Assembly (NCBI RefSeq): GCF_019884785.1 | Contig: NZ_CP082326.1 | Location: 2,907,355-2,971,354 of the forward strand | Origin: Crassaminicella profunda | Lineage (GTDB): Bacteria; Bacillota; Clostridia; Peptostreptococcales; Thermotaleaceae | Length of the DNA: 64,000 nucleotides | Direction of reading: 5' to 3' | In this document: positions 37,098-45,570 of the stretch, piece by piece | Layout of the letters: each line of letters starts with the position of its first letter | How positions within the stretch are numbered: position 1 is the stretch's first letter | Translations under genes and position numbers: made by a program | Notes under the pieces: model-generated | What the model saw: only the letters and a program-made list of their open reading frames with translations | What the model was told of the DNA's origin: nothing | Database searches by the model: none

Positions 37098-38410
37098 TTA
37101 ACCTCCTCCTTTTCTAAATAAACTTTCATATTTTGAGTAAATATAAATGTACTCAATACAATAAATAGTTCTTTATTCAACATAAATACAAATGAAGCTT
37201 TTATATTTACAAAAATCAATAAAAAAACAATGCTAATCAAACTCAAACTTTCTTTTAAAAAAGAATTTTCTATCACCTTGTATTTTCTATAAATATACAA
37301 AGGAATTAAACTAATCACAAAAGATATAACTATCATCTGATAAATTCCCTTAAGTATATATCCTAAAGGTGTTATATAAGCATTTCTATTTGTAAAACTT
37401 TCACTAAAAGCTTCCTTTATATTATTTAAATAATAAGTAAGGGTAATAACTTCCTCCTTCATGATTCCTTTAACTGGTAAATAAACGATAGGAATTCTAT
37501 AAAATAGATATATAAGTAGCCCGACACTCATAAGTCCGATCATAACTTCTTTTAAGAGCGTATACATATTTTCTTTTGTAAACATCCCTTTATCTGTTAG
37601 TCTTATTGCTTCATTTAACTTACAATAAAGCTTTTTCCATCTTCTTTGAAGGATTTTCATTATATCCTTTGTCATGACTAAAACTAAAAACAACAGCATA
37701 CAGGCTTGTATAGTTCTTATACTGTCAATCTTCTTAGTTCCTTTTGTAATCACTACATCGTTTATTCCATATTGGGCTAAAGCACTCTCTACATTCCCTT
37801 CACTAATTTCTTTATTCTCATGATCTTTACTCCCTATATAGATACTCGTAATAGGTACTTTCAACTTCTTATCCTTTAATGCATCTAATGGCATATATAC
37901 TACATTTCTCTCAGGTATAAATAGTGAAAATAAACTTTTTTCTAAAATTCCTACAATCTCATAAACCTTATTCCCTTCTGAAAAATTTAATCCTATGGTA
38001 TCCTTATTTTTAAAAATTTTTTGAGAAAGCTTTTGTTCTATCACCATAGGTTTTTTCGTATCTAAACTTATATCTGTTACAAAGCTTCCTTTTTTTAATC
38101 TAACAGGAAAAAAACTTTTATAATCTCCAAAAACACCCTTTGCTAAAACATTATATTCTTTTCCCTCAACACTCATCTGCGTATTCTTCTCTCCCATAAC
38201 AAGGATCTCTGTTTTAAGGGTTTCTTTTAATTTATTTAAATCATCTATTTTCATAGAGCTATTTCCATTTTGGCTTACTACTTCATAAAAGGCTTCTTCT
38301 GTATCCATGATCATAGCTATATTTTGAAAGAGCAAATCATTTCCAATCATCAAGAGGATAAAAGCTACCAATGCTCCCATAGAAAATCTTCTAAAAAACA
38401 CATTTTTCAT
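37094..38410 (-). CDS. MacB/FtsX-like permease without its own ATPase
   Basis: The 438-residue membrane protein has an N-terminal helix, an extracellular domain of about 190 residues resembling MacB periplasmic core domains (GDYKSFFPVRLKKGSF, YEIVGILEKS), and four or more later membrane segments. MacB-type systems expel peptides or small molecules with an HlyD-type adaptor, which is the next gene upstream, and a TolC-type channel, the next gene downstream. No MacB ATPase is in this operon; the only ATPase is the sugar-type one at 41494. The ATG follows GAAAGGAGGAG. Confidence 0.7.
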   Translation of the reverse strand: MKNVFFRRFSMGALVAFILLMIGNDLLFQNIAMIMDTEEAFYEVVSQNGNSSMKIDDLNKLKETLKTEILVMGEKNTQMSVEGKEYNVLAKGVFGDYKSFFPVRLKKGSFVTDISLDTKKPMVIEQKLSQKIFKNKDTIGLNFSEGNKVYEIVGILEKSLFSLFIPERNVVYMPLDALKDKKLKVPITSIYIGSKDHENKEISEGNVESALAQYGINDVVITKGTKKIDSIRTIQACMLLFLVLVMTKDIMKILQRRWKKLYCKLNEAIRLTDKGMFTKENMYTLLKEVMIGLMSVGLLIYLFYRIPIVYLPVKGIMKEEVITLTYYLNNIKEAFSESFTNRNAYITPLGYILKGIYQMIVISFVISLIPLYIYRKYKVIENSFLKESLSLISIVFLLIFVNIKASFVFMLNKELFIVLSTFIFTQNMKVYLEKEEVK

Positions 38411-38424
38411 TTTTCTCCTCCTTT

Positions 38425-39660
38425 CTATTTTTTTAATACTCTTCCATTTTCCTTTAAGTCTACACCTGTAGCATCTTGTACAAATTCTTCATATTTATCT
38501 AATCCACTCTTAATAGCTGTTTTGTCTAAATCTGATTCTCCTGTAGTCACATACCTCTTATTTACATAATATTCTTTTCCTAAAGGCTTATCTTCTTTTC
38601 TTACTAACCACACAAATTTCCTTCCATTTTGTTCACTTCCTATAGCACTATTTGGAACAACCACATCATATTTAGTGGTGGATTTTGTCTCACGAATAGT
38701 TGCAAATTCATCTCCTTTTAACCTCTCATTTTCAAAAGATAAGGTAATGTCCTTTATTTTACTTGGTTCTTCTTTGTTATTTGAAATATCCGTGATTTTG
38801 CTTTCTACTTTCAAATCATCTAATCCTTTAAATGTAATATTTAAACGTTCTCCTATTTTTAAGTATTTTGCAATATCCTTCTTGATAGAAATTTTTAATT
38901 CATATCCAGATGAAGGATCTGTTAATGCTAGGATGGTTTCATCTTTATTTATTCTTTCTCCTTCTTTTTTAGTAATATTTTTCACAACTCCATCAATAGG
39001 TGCTGTGATAATTCCTTTGTTTGCTACAATTTTTTGCATTTCTTTAAATGCAATCTCCTTTAATTTGTATTCCATTTCACTTTCAACTAAACTATTTTGA
39101 GCTTTCATGTCTTCAATGGGTTGATTTTTTTTCTTTGTATTATAAGTATCTTCTACATCCTTTAATGTATCTTTTGCTTTTTCAAATTCTTCTTTAGAGA
39201 TAATATTATTTTCATAATATACTTCTTTCTTTTCAAACTCTTTTCTAGCTTTTTCAACAGCTGCTAATTCTTTTTCTAATCCCTCTTGATTTTCATATTG
39301 CCCCTTTGCGATTTTATAATTTAATTTGGATTTTTTATAATTTCCCTCTTCTTGAATAAATTTTTCATTCAATTCCTTTTCATCAAGCTTTACAAGAGGA
39401 TCTCCCTTTTTTACGATTTTATTGGTTTGAACAAATATCTTATCAATGATCCCTGAAAAGGTTCCATAAATTTGTTCACTTTTTCTAGCTGTAATCGTTC
39501 CTTCCTTTTGAATATTCATCTGTAAAGAAGTACTTTTCCCATTACCCACAGCTACCCTTGGTAAAGCTAGATTATTAAGACTTTGCGAAAATATAGTAAA
39601 TAGTAAAATAACTCCAAAATATTGTATAATCATTTTTCTTATTTTTTTCTTTCTATCCAC
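38425..39660 (-). CDS. HlyD/MacA-like membrane-fusion adaptor
   Basis: About 411 residues starting at GTG behind AGGAGGG. An N-terminal membrane helix is followed by a biotinyl-lipoyl half (GTITARKSEQIYGTFSG, KKGDPLVKLDEKEL), a long coiled-coil hairpin (about residues 90-200), the second lipoyl half (GIITAPIDGVVKNI.KKEGE) and beta-barrel domains (VVVPNSAIG). Such adaptors link an inner-membrane transporter to a TolC-type channel. Here it lies between sugar-type permeases upstream and a MacB-like permease and TolC-like protein downstream. Confidence 0.85.
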   Translation of the reverse strand: MDRKKKIRKMIIQYFGVILLFTIFSQSLNNLALPRVAVGNGKSTSLQMNIQKEGTITARKSEQIYGTFSGIIDKIFVQTNKIVKKGDPLVKLDEKELNEKFIQEEGNYKKSKLNYKIAKGQYENQEGLEKELAAVEKARKEFEKKEVYYENNIISKEEFEKAKDTLKDVEDTYNTKKKNQPIEDMKAQNSLVESEMEYKLKEIAFKEMQKIVANKGIITAPIDGVVKNITKKEGERINKDETILALTDPSSGYELKISIKKDIAKYLKIGERLNITFKGLDDLKVESKITDISNNKEEPSKIKDITLSFENERLKGDEFATIRETKSTTKYDVVVPNSAIGSEQNGRKFVWLVRKEDKPLGKEYYVNKRYVTTGESDLDKTAIKSGLDKYEEFVQDATGVDLKENGRVLKK

Positions 39661-39671
39661 AGCTTTCCCTC

Positions 39672-40517
39672 CTATCCTTTTAATCCACTGTTTTTGATGC
39701 CTTCAACAAAATAATTTTCTGCATATAAGTAAACAAGTAATACTGGAATCATATATATAGTAGCAGCTGCAAAAGCTACACCAATCTCATCTTTATTCAC
39801 CTGAGCTAAATAAAGCGATAAGGGATGCATACTTACATCCTTTAAGAAAATCAATGGCTGTTCTACCATATTCCAATAATCAATCATAAGAAGTACCCCA
39901 AGGGACGCAATATAATTTTTTGAAAGGGGCAAAATGATTTTGAAAAATATTTGAAAATGATTTGCACCATCTATTTTTGCCGCTTCTAAATATGCATCAG
40001 GAATTTTTTGCATAAATTGTCTTAATAAAAAAACACCAAATACACTAAAAACCCCTGGAAAAATAATAGATGCAAATTTATCTAATATGCCTAAATAATT
40101 GGCAATCAAATAATTAGGTACTACTGTTACCTGAAAGGGCATAAGCATTAGTAAAATATATAGATAAAATAATTGTTCTCTAAAGGGAAACTTTAGCTTT
40201 GCAAAAGCATAGGCTGCAAAGGTTGATACGATAATTTGTCCTAAAATAATAGGAACTACCATGAAAGATGCATTCCAAAACATCTTTAGAAAATTTGTTT
40301 TCAAAATAAGAACTTGATAATATTGCTTTAAGCTAATCCAATCAGGGATAAATTTTAGTCCTGAAAATTCTGATCCTTTGTTTTGGAAAATATTTTCGTA
40401 TTGATTTTGTACTTGACTCGGTTCCATAAAGGAATTCGACACTGTCAGAAAAAGAGGAATAATAAATAAAAGTGCTAATAGACCTACCAATATACTTAAA
40501 ACAATCTTTTTTTTCAA
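39672..40517 (-). CDS. Carbohydrate-type ABC transporter permease (MalG-like)
   Basis: The 281-residue protein has six membrane segments and the cytoplasmic EAA loop EAAKIDGANHFQIFFKIILP that docks on the ATPase. The start is TTG behind GGCGGAG. Length and motif order fit the CUT1 family inner-membrane subunit. Its partner permease lies just upstream. Confidence 0.9.
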   Translation of the reverse strand: MKKKIVLSILVGLLALLFIIPLFLTVSNSFMEPSQVQNQYENIFQNKGSEFSGLKFIPDWISLKQYYQVLILKTNFLKMFWNASFMVVPIILGQIIVSTFAAYAFAKLKFPFREQLFYLYILLMLMPFQVTVVPNYLIANYLGILDKFASIIFPGVFSVFGVFLLRQFMQKIPDAYLEAAKIDGANHFQIFFKIILPLSKNYIASLGVLLMIDYWNMVEQPLIFLKDVSMHPLSLYLAQVNKDEIGVAFAAATIYMIPVLLVYLYAENYFVEGIKNSGLKG

Positions 40518-40532
40518 AATAACTCCGCCCTT

Positions 40533-41393
40533 CTAAAAATCTAATTTTTTCTCTACTTTTCTCCATAAAAGGACTATCATAAAAATGAATATTGCCATAT
40601 AGATTGCACTAACAGATAGCTTTTGATAATCTAATACATTAAATAAATTGTTAATATAATGTTGTAGCATATAAAGATCTTCGTAAGGATACTCTCCTCC
40701 TAACAAGTAGACCTCTCTAAATATTTTGAAAGAATTCGTAATTGAAATAATAAATACAAAAAAGAAGGTTGGCAAAATGTGAATAAGAGTAATATGATAA
40801 AACTTTTGCCACTTATTAGCACCATCTATGCTAGCTGCTTCATATTGCTCTTTAGGAATGTTTTGAAGAGCTGCTAAGAATAACACCATATCATATCCTA
40901 TATTTTTCCATACATAGAAAAGTACCACAATCCATCTAGCATAAGCTGAATTCATCCAATCTATCGGATCAAAACCAAAACTCGTTACAATATTATTTAA
41001 AGTTCCATTAAAATTAAAGAATACTTGCCAAATCATCAGAATCGATGCAGAGGGTACAATAAGCGGAACCATAAAGCAGGATCTAAAAATATTTCTTAAA
41101 AACAAAGGCTTATTTAAAAGCATGGCCATTCCTAAGGATAAAACCATAATAAGGCTCACGCTAATTCCTGTAAAAATAAAGGTATTTTTCATAGCTCGTA
41201 TAAAGATTGTATTGTCCCATATAGTGATAAAATTTGTAAATCCCACAAATTCTTTGCTCATAGGATTATTGATCATAGCATAGTAAATGGTCATCATAAT
41301 AGGAATAAAAAAGAAAATGAGCTGTCCAATCAAACTTGGTGTAATAAAACCAAAGCCTATCCATCTTTCTTTTTTATTGATCTTTGATTTCAA
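40533..41393 (-). CDS. Carbohydrate-type ABC transporter permease (MalF-like)
   Basis: About 286 residues from a TTG at 41393 behind GGGGGAG; an in-frame ATG at 41411 overlaps that site and has none of its own. Six membrane segments are visible, as is the EAA loop EAASIDGANKWQKFYHITLI. It forms the translocation pore with the downstream MalG-like subunit. The substrate is probably a sugar or oligosaccharide, but the unusual partners make this uncertain. Confidence 0.88.
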   Translation of the reverse strand: MKSKINKKERWIGFGFITPSLIGQLIFFFIPIMMTIYYAMINNPMSKEFVGFTNFITIWDNTIFIRAMKNTFIFTGISVSLIMVLSLGMAMLLNKPLFLRNIFRSCFMVPLIVPSASILMIWQVFFNFNGTLNNIVTSFGFDPIDWMNSAYARWIVVLFYVWKNIGYDMVLFLAALQNIPKEQYEAASIDGANKWQKFYHITLIHILPTFFFVFIISITNSFKIFREVYLLGGEYPYEDLYMLQHYINNLFNVLDYQKLSVSAIYMAIFIFMIVLLWRKVEKKLDF

Positions 41394-41493
41394 AGAAACT
41401 CCCCCTTTCATTGTGAAATTTTATTGTATATATTGCAATCTCATTATTTTAATAGAATTATGTTTCTCTATGGATCTGTGCAACAAGTTATTT

Positions 41494-42588
41494 TTATAAA
41501 ATTCTTTCTTTTACCTCTTTATCAAATAAATGAATCTTCTCTATATCCATATAACTATCTATCATTTCTCCCCTTTTTATAGCTATTTCATTAGTTTTTC
41601 CAATGATATTTCCATTTGTTGTCTCTATGTATACATAGGTTTCAGAACCAATATACTCTATAAGCTCTACCTTCCCATTTATAGGAATCATGCCTTTTTC
41701 TTTTTCAAAGTAAATATGTTCTGGACGTATTCCTAAAATCATATTTTTTCCTATATATCCATTTTTTCTTAATTCTTTCCCCTTTTCATTTTCAAGGAAG
41801 AATGCTAATTCCTTTAATTGGATCAATACTTGCCCATTTTCTTCAATGATCGTTACAGGTATAAAATTCATTTGGGGAGATCCAATAAATCCTGCTACAA
41901 ATAAATTTTTAGGCTCTTCGTAAATCCTTTTAGGTGTATCCACCTGCTGAACGATGCCATCTTTCATAATCACTATTTTCGTTCCCATAGTCATGGCTTC
42001 TGTTTGATCATGGGTTACATAGATAAAAGTTGTATTGAGCTGTTTATGTAGCTTACATATTTCTGTACGCATTTGTACTCTAAGCTTTGCATCTAGATTA
42101 GACAATGGCTCATCCATTAAAAAAACTTGAGCTTCTCTGACAATGGCTCGTCCTAAAGCAACCCTTTGTCTTTGTCCTCCTGAAAGCTGCTTTGGCTTTC
42201 TCTTTAAAAGATCTTCAATTCCTAAGGTTTTTGCAGCATTTACTACTTTTTCATTAATATCCTTTTTAGGTGCTTTCCTAAGCTTTAATCCAAATGCCAT
42301 ATTATCAAAAACAGTCATATGAGGATATAATGCATAATTTTGAAATACCATAGCTATATCTCGATCCTTCGGCTCCATATGATTCACCTGCTTTTCTCCT
42401 ATACAAAGCTCACCATTTGATATTTCTTCAAGTCCTGCAATCATTCGGAGAGTTGTAGACTTTCCACAACCAGATGGACCTACAAATACAACAAATTCTT
42501 TATCTTCAATTTCTAGATTTAAATTTTTCACTGCATGAAATCCATTTTCGTATATCTTTTCTATATTTTTTAATAATAAAGCAGCCAT
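41494..42588 (-). CDS. Sugar-type ABC transporter ATPase (UgpC/MsmK/MalK family)
   Basis: About 364 residues from the ATG at 42588, where the family N-terminus (MAALLLKNIEKIYENG) begins; a longer frame to 42612 adds residues not typical of the family. Walker A GPSGCGKST, Q-loop FQNYALYPHMT, signature LSGGQRQRV, Walker B VFLMDEPLS and switch His THDQTEA are intact. A C-terminal regulatory (TOBE) domain follows. It is the first gene of the operon and would energise the MalF/MalG-like pair. Confidence 0.93.
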   Translation of the reverse strand: MAALLLKNIEKIYENGFHAVKNLNLEIEDKEFVVFVGPSGCGKSTTLRMIAGLEEISNGELCIGEKQVNHMEPKDRDIAMVFQNYALYPHMTVFDNMAFGLKLRKAPKKDINEKVVNAAKTLGIEDLLKRKPKQLSGGQRQRVALGRAIVREAQVFLMDEPLSNLDAKLRVQMRTEICKLHKQLNTTFIYVTHDQTEAMTMGTKIVIMKDGIVQQVDTPKRIYEEPKNLFVAGFIGSPQMNFIPVTIIEENGQVLIQLKELAFFLENEKGKELRKNGYIGKNMILGIRPEHIYFEKEKGMIPINGKVELIEYIGSETYVYIETTNGNIIGKTNEIAIKRGEMIDSYMDIEKIHLFDKEVKERIL

Positions 42589-42768
42589 ATACCTCCACTC
42601 CCATCTATCCACTTTTATTTTGTTAAACTACATTTTAGGTTAAATACTTTATTTCACTTATTCCAATTTAAATGATTGATTTCTCATCTTAAATCTACAT
42701 CTTCATTCTGTATATATTCTTTATTTATATTCATTCTATAAAAAGAGGCTATAGATCACCATTCATTT

Positions 42769-42810
42769 ACCTTACAAAATTCCATATTCACCTTACATTT
42801 TTGTCACATA
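42769..42810 (-). promoter_or_regulatory. TGTAAGGT direct-repeat element upstream of the ABC operon
   Basis: TGTGACAAAAATGTAAGGT is followed 21 bp on by a second TGTAAGGT, then AAATGAATGGT (minus strand). The element is nearly identical in arrangement to 35462-35502. It lies between TTTACA promoter copy d and the ATPase gene. Confidence 0.6.
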
Positions 42811-42875
42811 AAAATAAAAATTCCTTTTAAAAATAAATCCTTGTCTTTTGACTTTATAATCAATTGATTTAACAA

Positions 42876-42929
42876 ATTATACTTTAAAGATTTATGTAAA
42901 GTTTATGTTTTTTGTAAAGAAATTGTAAA
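42876..42929 (-). promoter_or_regulatory. TTTACA operator/promoter, copy d
   Basis: Minus-strand TTTACA boxes (complements 42924-42929 and 42913-42918) are 11 bp apart, followed by CATAAACTTTA and a consensus TATAAT (complement 42876-42881). Spacing matches copies a-c exactly. Confidence 0.75.
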
Positions 42930-42966
42930 GGCTATGGATTGAATCCATAGCCTTTACAATTTCTTT
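42916..42966 (-). terminator. Perfect 51-bp palindrome, likely bidirectional terminator
   Basis: Two 25-nt arms (42916-42940 and 42942-42966) are exact reverse complements around a single G. It follows the M20 amidohydrolase gene and overlaps the TTTACA boxes of copy d. The stem is strong; T-rich sequence lies beyond both ends. Confidence 0.7.
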
Positions 42967-43022
42967 CTAAAAAATATGTAATTTTTTTATTCTGTTTTTT
43001 AGTACAAACCAATAAAATAACA

Positions 43023-44330
43023 CTAACCCCTTTTCAAAAGATCATGTACTAACAAAGAAAATATCTTTGCTGCTCCTTTTAAATCCTTTTCATCAAAGTC
43101 AAATTTGGAATTATGATGATCATCCTTTATATCACTTCCAAATAACATATATATAGCTTTTCCACCTTGAGATTGGACCTTTTTCATCATATAGGCGAAA
43201 TCTTCACTTCCACCTAAATCTATTTTTTCATCTGTCACCATTTGGAATGCATCTAGTTTTTCTGCTAGTCCTTTAGCTCTTACAATCAGTTCTTCATCAC
43301 TTTCTCCACTTTCAGCAGCACCCATAAATTGAAGATCTAAATCTACATCATACATCTCTGCAGCATTTTTTAATATTCGCTTTGCAGATTCTCTCATGTA
43401 TTCATTAAGCTCTGAATTTTCTCCCCTTGTTTCTATAAGCATATGAGCATTTGAAGGAATTACATTTCTTCCTGTTCCTGCAACAAGTTTTCCTACATTT
43501 ATTCTCGTAAATCCTTCACTATGTCTTGGTATAGCATGTAGATTCATAGCTGCTGATGCAGCTGCTAACAATGCATTTTTTCCTTTTTCAGGAGTTGCTC
43601 CCGCATGGGTTGAAATTCCTTTAAAATATGCATCAAATTTTGAAGTTGCTAAAAATCCACTAGTTCCACAAAATAACATTCCTGAGCCCTTTGCTTTGAT
43701 TCCTATATGACCACCCATAATTATATCCACATCATCTAATATTCCCGATGTAGTCATTGATTTTGCTCCTCTTACCCCTTCTTCTGCTGGTTGAAAAATA
43801 AGCTTTATCTTACCCTTTAATTGATCCTTTATTCCCATCAATGCCTTGGCAACAGCTAAACCTATTGTAGTATGTCCATCATGTCCGCAAGCATGCATCA
43901 CATTTTCATTGACAGAAGCAAAGCCCTCTTTGTATGGGAAATGCGCTCTTTCCTTACATTCTCCCACTTCAACAGCATCCATATCGAATCTCAACGCAAC
44001 AATAGGTCCATCTCCACAATCTAATAACCCTACTACCCCTGTAAATCCGCCTTTAAGTTTTTCTACAAATTCCCGATCTGCACCTTGATCTAATGCACGT
44101 TTATAATGTTTTTCTAATTGCTCCTCATGAGGAACTCCCATTCGATCCTTTTCATTCATTACTTCTTTTCCTAGTTTGATACTATACCCCATATCCTTTA
44201 GCTTCCTAGCTACCATTGATGCTGTTCTAAATTCAGTCCATGCGGATTCTGGATATTGATGAAAATCCCTTCTGATAGCTATCATTTCTTCTTCTATTTC
44301 ATCTATTATCTCATTTATTTTTTCAACCAT
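43023..44330 (-). CDS. M20 amidohydrolase, AbgA/AbgB-like
   Basis: The 435-residue cytoplasmic enzyme has the M20D metal-binding pattern: RFDMDAVEV, HACGHDGHT, QPAEEGVRGA and a late GGSEDFAYMM. Family members hydrolyse amide bonds of N-acyl amino acids or p-aminobenzoyl-glutamate. It contains an insertion near residues 50-90 relative to the neighbouring 396-residue paralog. The two hydrolases and an AbgT-type transporter form one operon; this gene starts 4 bp after the upstream stop, with GGGGAGG. Confidence 0.88.
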   Translation of the reverse strand: MVEKINEIIDEIEEEMIAIRRDFHQYPESAWTEFRTASMVARKLKDMGYSIKLGKEVMNEKDRMGVPHEEQLEKHYKRALDQGADREFVEKLKGGFTGVVGLLDCGDGPIVALRFDMDAVEVGECKERAHFPYKEGFASVNENVMHACGHDGHTTIGLAVAKALMGIKDQLKGKIKLIFQPAEEGVRGAKSMTTSGILDDVDIIMGGHIGIKAKGSGMLFCGTSGFLATSKFDAYFKGISTHAGATPEKGKNALLAAASAAMNLHAIPRHSEGFTRINVGKLVAGTGRNVIPSNAHMLIETRGENSELNEYMRESAKRILKNAAEMYDVDLDLQFMGAAESGESDEELIVRAKGLAEKLDAFQMVTDEKIDLGGSEDFAYMMKKVQSQGGKAIYMLFGSDIKDDHHNSKFDFDEKDLKGAAKIFSLLVHDLLKRG

Positions 44331-44333
44331 TTC

Positions 44334-45524
44334 TTAGGACCTCCCCAAATTTAGAGCTGTTTTAATAAGTACTTTTGCTCCGATTCCTAGAACTTTTTCA
44401 TTAAAATCAAACCTTGGATTATGAGGTGCATACAATTCTTTTCCTTCTTCTGCATATCCTAAAAACATATAAACAGATGGTACCTCTTTTGCAAAATATG
44501 CAAAATCTTCTCCTCCAGGCTCTGGTCTATTGACTCTTACAAAGTTTTCTTCTCCTAATAATTCTTCAATAGATTTTTTTGCTATATTTACTGCCTTTTC
44601 ATCATTCATAAGAGGCGGGTAGGAGAATTTATAATGAAGGTTCGCATTTCCACCTAATGCTACAGCTGTTTCTTCCACTACACTTTTGAGTCTATCATGA
44701 ATTTTTTCCCTAACACCTTCACTAAATGAACGTACTGTTCCCTCTAATTTGACTTCTTCTGGAATCACATTATATCTAGTACCTCCATTAAATACACCTA
44801 TAGATACAACTGCTGGTTCAAAAGGATCAATATTTCTACTGATGATTGTATTTATATTTGTAACGATTTGAGATCCAATGAGAATAGGATCCACTCCCAT
44901 GTTCGGTAGAGATGCATGTATCCCTTTTCCCTTAATATCAATGGTAAATGGATCAGAAGCTGCCATAAGTACTCCAGATTTTGTTCCTACTTGACCAAGC
45001 TTTAGCTTTGGCCATATGTGAGCCCCTACCATATAATCTACCTTTGGCTCTTCTAATGCGCCATCCTTAATCATATGTTGAGCACCCCCTCCATTAGGCG
45101 CATCTTCTTCCGCTGGTTGAAATACAAGTTTAATATTCCCATGAATCTCATCCTTCATCTGTATTAGTACCTTTGCAATACCAAGACCTATAGCTGTATG
45201 TCCATCATGACCACAAGAGTGCATAACGCCTTCATTTTGTGATTTAAAAGGAATATCGTTCATTTCTTCCATTTCAAGAGCATCCATATCAAATCTAAGT
45301 CCTATAGTTTTCCCTTCTTTATCTCCTTTTATAATCCCTACAACACCCGTATTGTAATATCCTTTTTTAACTTCTACACCTAATTCTTCTAATAACCTTG
45401 CTACTCTTTCTGATGTTCTGATTTCTTTCCGACTTGGCTCAGGATGCATATGAAAATCTCTTCTTTGATCTATGATCCAGTCTTCTATTTCATCAACTAA
45501 TCCATGTATCTTTTCATTAAGCAT
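44334..45524 (-). CDS. M20D amidohydrolase (aminoacylase/AbgB-like)
   Basis: The 396-residue enzyme has RFDMDALEM, HSCGHDGHT, QPAEEDAPNGG and PGGEDFAYFAKE, the metal ligands of the M20D family, and the lid-type middle domain (GKGIHASLPNMG). It probably cleaves N-acylated or dipeptide-like substrates imported by the transporter encoded just upstream. The ATG follows GGGGG. Exact substrate unknown. Confidence 0.9.
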   Translation of the reverse strand: MLNEKIHGLVDEIEDWIIDQRRDFHMHPEPSRKEIRTSERVARLLEELGVEVKKGYYNTGVVGIIKGDKEGKTIGLRFDMDALEMEEMNDIPFKSQNEGVMHSCGHDGHTAIGLGIAKVLIQMKDEIHGNIKLVFQPAEEDAPNGGGAQHMIKDGALEEPKVDYMVGAHIWPKLKLGQVGTKSGVLMAASDPFTIDIKGKGIHASLPNMGVDPILIGSQIVTNINTIISRNIDPFEPAVVSIGVFNGGTRYNVIPEEVKLEGTVRSFSEGVREKIHDRLKSVVEETAVALGGNANLHYKFSYPPLMNDEKAVNIAKKSIEELLGEENFVRVNRPEPGGEDFAYFAKEVPSVYMFLGYAEEGKELYAPHNPRFDFNEKVLGIGAKVLIKTALNLGRS

Positions 45525-45570
45525 ATTTATCCCCCTAATGTCAAATTACTTATCGTCACTATCTCAATCC

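Larger units (their letters stand above)
42589..43022. other. Regulatory intergenic region, 434 bp
   Basis: This stretch holds the TGTAAGGT element, the TTTACA promoter copy d and a 51-bp palindrome. No further gene or RNA is visible. Confidence 0.7.

Noticed and set aside
42640-42690. Possible fourth copy of the surface-protein promoter upstream of the ABC operon
   Set aside because: It shares a TTTAAATTGGAATA-like stretch, but the two TCTTTA boxes and the -10 at the fixed distance are absent.
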